Source: Reticulitermes speratus
Taxonomy: Eukaryota; Arthropoda; Insecta; Blattodea; Rhinotermitidae
Assembly (NCBI GenBank): GCA_021186555.1
Contig: JAJKFL010000039.1
Coordinates: 41,798,610 to 41,862,609 of the forward strand
Direction of reading: 5' to 3'
DNA: 64,000 nt
The translations under genes were made by a program, and so were the position numbers. Shown here piece by piece: positions 59,201 to 64,000 of this stretch; position 1 is the stretch's first letter; each line of letters starts with the position of its first letter. The notes under the pieces are model-generated. The model made no database searches. It saw nothing but the letters and a program-made list of their open reading frames with translations, and was not told the origin of the DNA.

Positions 59201-62200
59201 TTGTAGCTACGACTTGCACAGACAACTGCTGCTTGTAGCTACGACTTGCACAGACAACTGCTGCTTGTAGCTACGACTTGCACAGACAACTGCTGCTTGA
59301 ATGCTACGACTTGCACAGACAACTGCTGCTTGTAGCTACGACTTGCACAGACAACTGCTGCTTGTAGATACGACTTGCACAGACAACTGCTGCTTGTACT
59401 CTGACTTGCACAGACAACTGCTGCTTGTAGCTACGACTTGCACAGACAACTGCTGCTTGTAGCTACGACTTGCACAGACAACTGCTGCTTGTAGCTACGA
59501 CTTGCACAGACAACTGCTGCTTGTAGCTACGACTTGCACAAACGTGCTGTAGACGACTTGCAAGACAACTGCTGCTTGTAGCTACGACTTGCACAGACAA
59601 CTGCTTGCTTGTAAGCTACGACTTGCACAGACAACTGCTGCTTGTAGCTACGATTTGCACAGACAACTGCTGCTTGTAGCTACGACTTGCACAGACAACT
59701 GCTTCTTGTAGCTACGACTTGCACAGACAACTGCTGCTTGTAGCTACGACTTGCACAGACAACTGCTTCTTGTTGCTACGGCTTGCACAGACAACTGCTG
59801 CTTGTAGCTACGACTTGCAAGACAACTGCTGCTTGTAGCTACGACTTGCACAGACAACTGTGCTTGTAGCTGCGACTTGCACAGACAACTGCTGCTTGTA
59901 GCTAGACTTGCAACGACAACTGCTGCTTGTAGCTACGACTTGCACAGACAACTGCTGCTTGTAGCTAACGTTGCACAGACAATCTGCTAGTATTGCACAG
60001 ACAGACTTGCTACGACAAACTGTTTTAGCTACGACTTGCACAGACAACTGCTGCTTGAAGCTACGACTTGCACAGACACTGCTGTTTGTAGCTACGACTT
60101 GCACAGACAACTGCTGTTTGTAGCTACGACTTGCACGCAACTGCTGCTTGTAGCTACGACTTGCACAGACAACTGCTGCTGTAGCTGCGACTTGCACAGA
60201 CAACTGCTTCCTGTAGTTGCTACATTGCACAGACAACTGCTGCCTGTAGCTACGACTTGCACAGAGAACTGCTGCTTGAAGCTACGACTTGCACAGACAT
60301 CTGCTGTTTGTAGCTACGACTTGCACACACAACTGCTGTTTGTAGCTACGACTTGCACCGTCAACTGCTGCTTGTAGCTACGACTTCACAGACAACTGCT
60401 GTTGTAGCTACGACTTGCACAGACAACTGCTGTTTGTAGCTACGACTTGCACCGACAACTGCTGCTTGTAGCTACGACTTGCACAGACAACTGCTTCTTG
60501 TAGCTACGGCTTGCACAGACAACTGCTGCTTGTAGCTACGACTTGCACAGACAACTGCTGCTTTATAGCTACGACTTGCACAGACAACTGCTACTTGTAG
60601 CTACGACTTGCACAGACAACTGCTGCTGTAGATGCGACTTGCACAGACAACTGCTGCCTGTAGTGCGATTGCACAGACAACTGCTGCTGTAGCTACGACT
60701 TGCACAGACAACTGCTGCTTGTAGCTACGACTTACACAGACAACTGCTGCTTGTAGCTACGACTTGCACAGACAACTGCTGCTTGTAGCTACGACTTGCA
60801 CAGACAACTGCTCTTGTAGCTACGACTTGCACAGACAACTGCTACTTGTAGCTACGACTTGCACAGACAACTGCTACTTGTATCTACGACTTGCACAGAC
60901 AACTGCTGCTTGTAGCTACGACTTGCACAGACAACTGCTGCTTGTAGCTACGACTTGCACAGACAACTGCTGCTTGTAGCTACGACTTGCACAGACAACT
61001 GCTCTTGTAGCTACGACTTGCACAGACAACTGCTGCTTGTAGCTACGACTTGCACAGACAACTGCTGCTTGTAGCTACGACTTGCACAGACAACTGCTCT
61101 TGTAGCTACGACTTGCACAGACAACTGCTCCCTGTAGCTACGACTTGCACAGACAACTGCTACTTGTAGCTACGACTTGCACAGACAACTGCTGCTTGTA
61201 GCTACGACTTGCACAGACAATCCTTCCCACAGCTCACTCAACATGAATCCTACCAACTTCACGGTCCGATTGACCCTATACGTTCAGTCACGTTCCTCTC
61301 AACAGACAGTCAGTCTTCACTGCTGTTTCAGTAGCAATATCCACGCTAGCGCTCAGGTCAAGGTCACGGTCACTAACAGACGCAGGCAAATACAGGAAAA
61401 CAATACACTGCCTCATCGTGAGTATACGAACATGGGGAATCGGCCGATAAGTTCTGAGAGACACTATGATAGAAAGACGTAATAACTCCTAATAGTACTG
61501 AGAGTTAATTGGAAAATGAAACACATCTGTTCTGTGTATGGTTATTTAACGTGATTTCATATTTATTTACCCTTCTACTCGCAAACTGTAAAAGTATCCC
61601 CCCAAAAAACCTGTCCCTCTTAAAGTACCGTAAATACAGTCTGACAGAATAAGCATCTCACTAATGTAATATCCTCATGTCTTTGTAAGCCACACATCGA
61701 TTTCCATGCTTACGATAGAGCACAGTTTCTGAGCGACGTCACAGTCGTGTTAAAATTTCAACGGCATACCAATAAATGCACTGTATTACAATACAGAGTT
61801 TTTACAACTGAAGCACTAAACGCTGACATGTTTCGACATTTGTAGGTTATCCTCAGGGAGTGTACATCAATACTTGTATAAAACGTAGCTTATAAATAGA
61901 TAAAAAGGATATTGTTCTCTGAATAGACTTTATGCTCGAAATTCAATAATTATTTTCATAAACGCAAGTTCCCCTGTTGGAAAAAATAAAAATGAACAGT
62001 GTTAACAACCGACAACACGCTCATTTGTGAACCACAGCAGTTCGTAACACAACTGTCACCAAAATTCAACACAGACGATAGCTTCTGAACGTATCGTCTG
62101 TGTTGAATTTGGCGTAAATGTAAACAGTCCTTCTGAATGTTGCAGACATTACTCATGCAAAACCATTGTCAAAAATTTATATGTTATAATTAAACAACTA

Positions 62201-62612
62201 TTTCTCCTGTCCACTAGATGACAATTCCGTGAAGTACACCACAAGTTACGACCTGAACACACACGTTGACGGCCAAGTGTACCTGGTGCTTCAGAGCTAT
62301 CACCTGGATCTTCAGCCTGCGAATTTCACAGTCCAACTGGATAATCTGTTCAACGGGAACAAAGTGCTCGGTGAGCAGGCAACGTGTGTACTTGAAAATA
62401 CGACGACAGCAATGAGTGGATACTGTAATGTGTCTGTCTGTCTGTCTGTTTCAGGCGATGAAATGAACAAATACATCAACGACAACTGGCGCGCAGTGTT
62501 AGACCAGGTGGGGCCGAAAGCGTACGAGGCCATCGGTCTGATAATACACAAGATATTGAGGGAAGCTGCGACATTGGTTCCATACAAGGATATTTTTAAC
62601 GAAACAGAATGA
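47188..62612 (+). CDS. Gene B: takeout/JHBP-family secreted protein, complete
   Basis: Six exons: 47188-47254, 49619-49711, 54555-54690, 56066-56199, 62218-62370 and 62455-62612 (741 nt including stop, 246 residues), a normal size for the takeout/JHBP family. All borders are GT-AG with phases 1, 1, 2, 1, 1 and one continuous frame. Residues 1-20 are a signal peptide. Cys29 and Cys39 are the conserved N-terminal pair that forms a disulfide in the family. ILDPLFV is near residue 60, NLFNGNK near 187, and an amphipathic tail ends in VPYKDIFNETE. The likely role is extracellular transport of a small lipid such as juvenile hormone; the ligand cannot be told from sequence. It lies head-to-tail with gene A, as is usual for takeout clusters. 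Introns 2 and 4 hold about 4 and 5 kb of minisatellite, while intron 5 is only 84 bp. Confidence 0.93.
47681..48067 (-). pseudogene. Endonuclease/exonuclease/phosphatase (EEP) domain fragment of a transposon
   Basis: 128 codons on the minus strand. SAYISPGTSPDDLQFLL, then PVLLTGGRLQ where PVLLTGDFN would be expected, then STTLGGSAIDHNF. This matches the second half of the EEP nuclease found in non-LTR retrotransposons and in Helitron-like/PIF1-linked elements. The metal-binding GDFN is lost, so it is dead. The window holds no reverse transcriptase or helicase to tell which. It lies in intron 1 of gene B. Confidence 0.5.
48068..49126. other. Intron 1 of gene B, unique part
   Basis: Holds a direct repeat of about 45 bp (GCGCCGAGGTGACCCACC ... 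GTAAGACGTT at 48220-48265 and 48462-48507), probably part of the element that left the endonuclease relic. Confidence 0.45.
49127..49331. mobile_element. Foldback element FB-11
   Basis: Inverted ends TATGTTTATTGTCCGACAA and TTGTCGGACAATAAACATA, with inner ATACAGTGCTACATGTTTCG and CGAAACATATAGCACTGTGT. The right arm keeps CTGAAGA ... AACC/GGTT ... GAAAC; the left has lost CTGA. It lies in intron 1 of gene B. Confidence 0.65.
49619..49711 (+). CDS. Gene B exon 2 (cysteine pair)
   Basis: After ctgtttcag it reads P-AYIHKCSIKDPNFNTCALNS and then AKEALPHLITG, ending ACAG|GTCAGA. The C-x9-C pair and the following helix are the N-terminal hallmark of takeout proteins. 93 nt, phase 1 on both sides. 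The 37-bp array begins about 80 bp after the donor. Confidence 0.92.
49790..53752. repeat. 37-bp tandem repeat in intron 2 of gene B, about 107 copies
   Basis: Unit CTGAACTTAACAAAAGCCAG TGTGTCTACTAACAGTA. Every good unit has TACTAACAG, the ideal branch-point sequence followed by AG. From about 51,050 to 52,650 most units lack one to several bases, while both flanks are clean. Confidence 0.96.
53753..54300. other. Intron 2 of gene B, unique part
   Basis: No exon or element seen before solitary arm FB-10. Confidence 0.45.
54301..54395 (+). mobile_element. Solitary foldback arm FB-10 with hammerhead-like motif
   Basis: CCCC, CTGATGA (54305-54311), extra T, stem II GGCAG / CTGCC (perfect, loop AATAA), GAAA, then TGCGTTGT instead of CATGTH, then GGGG closing stem I. 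It ends with TAGTGCATTTGTTGG, the family terminus. Intron 2 of gene B, about 160 bp before exon 3. Confidence 0.5.
54555..54690 (+). CDS. Gene B exon 3
   Basis: After ccatttcag it reads G-ERENLVPILDPLFVSEFTF and ends RGLKDLALESM plus AG|GTAAGT. 136 nt, as in gene A. It carries an extra Cys (VVCRNM) that the third-copy relic has as Pro. Confidence 0.92.
54790..55049 (-). mobile_element. SINE family V, full copy
   Basis: Intron 3 of gene B, 100 bp after the exon 3 donor. A second short piece of the same tail (GGTAGGACTCCTCTGGACGA) recurs at about 55156-55200. Confidence 0.75.
55050..56065. other. Intron 3 of gene B
   Basis: Contains SINE scraps (55156-55200 and 55505-55608) and otherwise unique sequence; short open frames on the minus strand are not supported. 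Confidence 0.45.
55505..55608 (-). mobile_element. tRNA-like SINE fragment
   Basis: GGGATTCGAACCCCGG (box B in complement) next to CTACTCTATGGCCCACCTAG in complement. Not matched to the other families here. Confidence 0.35.
56066..56199 (+). CDS. Gene B exon 4
   Basis: After ctgtccacag it reads S-FDFDNKNITVEGRLPALNF, then NGNYELSGRLVEHYISGNG and HFHLTF, ending C|GTAAGT. 134 nt. The next 5 kb is a 32-bp minisatellite starting about 90 bp after the donor. Confidence 0.93.
56287..61220. repeat. 32-bp tandem repeat in intron 4 of gene B, about 150 copies
   Basis: Unit ACAACTGCTGCTTGTAGCTA CGACTTGCACAG. Deletions are common from 57.4 to 60.2 kb. It fills nearly all of the 6-kb intron before 61.2 kb. 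Frames such as MHRQLLLVATTCTDN are artefacts. Confidence 0.96.
61234..61417 (+). other. Possible JHBP exon 5-like relic
   Basis: SLNMNPTNFTVRL (61234-61272) resembles LDLQPANFTVQL of gene B exon 5 (7 of 12 residues equal), and then the likeness stops before NLFNGN. Further on, SAQVKVTVTNRRRQ ends at a GT donor-like site (61417). The phases do not fit insertion between exons 4 and 5, so it is left out of the gene model. Confidence 0.25.
61418..62217. other. End of intron 4 of gene B
   Basis: 61770-61862 is a decayed foldback arm on the minus strand (CCTGAGGA ... GAAACATGTC, with AATAAATGCACTG at its outer end). An inverted pair AATTCAACACAGACGATA / TATCGTCTGTGTTGAATT lies at 62063-62110. Confidence 0.5.
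62218..62370 (+). CDS. Gene B exon 5
   Basis: After tgtccactag it reads H-DNSVKYTTSYDLNTHVDGQ, then LDLQPANFTVQLDNLFNGNK and VLG, ending G|GTGAGC. 153 nt. DNLFNGNK is the strongest family signature in the gene. Confidence 0.94.
62455..62612 (+). CDS. Gene B exon 6 (C-terminus)
   Basis: After an 84-bp intron ending in a TGTC-repeat pyrimidine tract and tttcag, it codes for GDEMNKYINDNWRAVLDQVG, then a helix and VPYKDIFNETE with TGA. 158 nt, like gene A exon 6. Confidence 0.94.
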
Positions 62613-62692
62613 ACATGTCACTTCAGTGAGACCACTTATATGGTAGTGGTAAATATGAGTACCACATTCTTGAAAGCTTAAAAAAATTGAAG

Positions 62693-62698
62693 AATAAA
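62693..62698 (+). terminator. Poly(A) signal of gene B
   Basis: AATAAA 81 bp after the gene B stop codon; a 114-bp tandem repeat starts about 55 bp later. Confidence 0.55.
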
Positions 62699-62751
62699 AT
62701 TAACTTGAATATTAATTATATAAACATATCCAAGATTTCGGTCCGAACAGC

Positions 62752-63540
62752 ACAGTAAACACACTCCGTCTCAGTTATACAAAACAGTCAGTTAATGTTG
62801 TACAGTGAAATAATCGCTGTTTGTTCTGAGATCCACACAAAACACATAAATACAGTCCGTACCGCGCAGTTAACACACTCCGTCTCAGTTATACAAAGCA
62901 GTCAGTTAATGCTGTACAGTGAAATAATCGCTGTTTGTTCTGAGATCCACACAAAACACATAAATACAGTCCGTACCGCGCAGTAAACACACTCCGTCTC
63001 AGTTATACAAACCAGTCAGTTAATGCTGTACAGTGAAATAATCGCTGTTTGTTCTGAGATCCACACAAAACACATAAATACAGTCCGTACCGCGCAGTAA
63101 ACACACTCCGTCTCAGTTATACAAACCAGTCAGTTAATGTTGTACAGTGAAATAATCGCTGTTTGTTCTGAGATCCACACAAAACACATAAATACAGTCC
63201 GTACCGCGCAGTAAACACACTCCGTCTCAGTTACACAAACCTGTCAGTTAATGTTGTACAGTGAAATAATCGCTGTTTGTTCTGAGATCCACACAAAACA
63301 CATAAATACAGTCCGTACCGCGCAGTAAACACACTCCGTCTCAGTTACACAAACCTGTCAGTTAATGTTGTACAGTGAAATAATCGCTGTTTGTTCTGAG
63401 ATCCACACAAAACACATAAATACAGTCCGTACCGCGCAGTAAACACACTCCGTCTCAGTTATACAAACCAGTCAGTTAATGCTGTACAGTGAAATAATCG
63501 CTGTTTGTTCTGAGATCCACACAAAACACATAAATACACT
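62752..63540. repeat. 114-bp tandem repeat 3' of gene B, 7 copies
   Basis: ACACTCCGTCTCAG recurs every 114 bp from 62761. Units differ by a few substitutions only. It starts about 55 bp after the poly(A) signal. Confidence 0.95.
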
Positions 63541-64000
63541 GTTTGGGCAGAACGTAGAATTGTTGAATGTTAAACCTGGCGGTACATATAGTAACCACTG
63601 GGCTTTAAAGGCTTAAATAACAGAACACTTGTTTAGATTGTTGCTACTTTCATGAATATCATTTGTAATTCTAAAGGACAAGTTTTGTGTCTGTACAGAC
63701 ACTACAGGCAACGTGACATTTCGCTACGCTTCGCCTTATCATTCTTTACCAAGTACTTGGAAGTGTATTACACGCCAAAGGCACCACCACTGAAACGTCT
63801 GTAGCACTGACAGCTCAGTCGCTCCTGTTTCAAATCCTGCAGTCTGTCTCGCTGTCCTTGCGTGATTGTCCCCCCTCCCATAAAATATACTGAAGGGTCG
63901 CAGTTCCTTGATCTTCTGAGTCAAGCTGTCCAAGGCTGCCCTACAGATGAAGCCGCTATGATCTTTCGAAACGTCGCCAGCTACTCGCCCCACGCAGCAA
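63541..64000. other. 3' flank, unique sequence
   Basis: Nothing recognised. CTTTCGAAACGTCGCC at 63963-63978 is another stray copy of the GAAACGTC half-motif. Confidence 0.45.

Noticed and set aside
61221..61417. Adding this stretch to gene B as an extra exon
   Set aside because: The possible acceptor at 61232 is in the wrong phase for exon 4, and exon 4 to exon 5 already joins in frame with the same lengths as in gene A.

Overview
This window looks like nuclear DNA of a large, repeat-rich insect genome. The genes belong to the insect-specific takeout / haemolymph juvenile-hormone-binding (JHBP) family, introns follow GT-AG rules, and there are several tRNA-derived SINE families, a hAT relic and a mariner relic. 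The style of the SINEs and of the foldback elements suggests a blattodean (cockroach or termite). That is an inference, not something the sequence proves.

Gene content is low. Two takeout/JHBP genes lie head-to-tail on the plus strand with pieces of a third copy between them. Gene A (10046-28816) shows exons 1, 3, 4, 5 and 6; its Cys-bearing exon 2 was not found. Gene B (47188-62612) is complete: six exons of 67, 93, 136, 134, 153 and 158 nt, coding for 246 residues. All five exons seen in gene A have exactly the same lengths and phases as in gene B. Between them, the 3' halves of an exon 3 (36897-36952) and an exon 4 (46623-46698) keep good splice donors but have lost their 5' halves, so the third copy is probably a broken paralogue of gene B. 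The products should be secreted carriers of small hydrophobic ligands.

About half of the window (roughly 31-32 kb by summing the arrays) is tandem repeats: more than 20 arrays with unrelated units of 7 to about 140 bp, most of them in introns or between the genes. The largest are the 43-bp array (11.9-14.8 kb), the 55-bp array that starts at the exon 5 splice donor of gene A (23.9-27.0 kb), a 7-bp array (34.6-36.4 kb), a 44-bp array (37.6-39.95 kb), a nested ~140-bp array (41.4-44.3 kb), a 37-bp array (49.8-53.75 kb) and a 32-bp array (56.3-61.2 kb). Long open frames over these arrays are artefacts of the repeats.

The most interesting signal is a family of dispersed foldback (inverted-repeat) elements. 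Near the inner end of each arm they carry a motif matching the hammerhead ribozyme core: CTGANGA, one extra base, a perfect hairpin, then GAAAC and GTH, closed by a short complementary stem I. Good copies are at 4052-4096, 6456-6497, 20881-20925 (minus), 21731-21774, 22330-22370 (minus) and 39968-40008. Several foldbacks hold a minisatellite grown from a segment of one arm, so the same element family may be seeding part of the tandem repeats that inflate this gene cluster.
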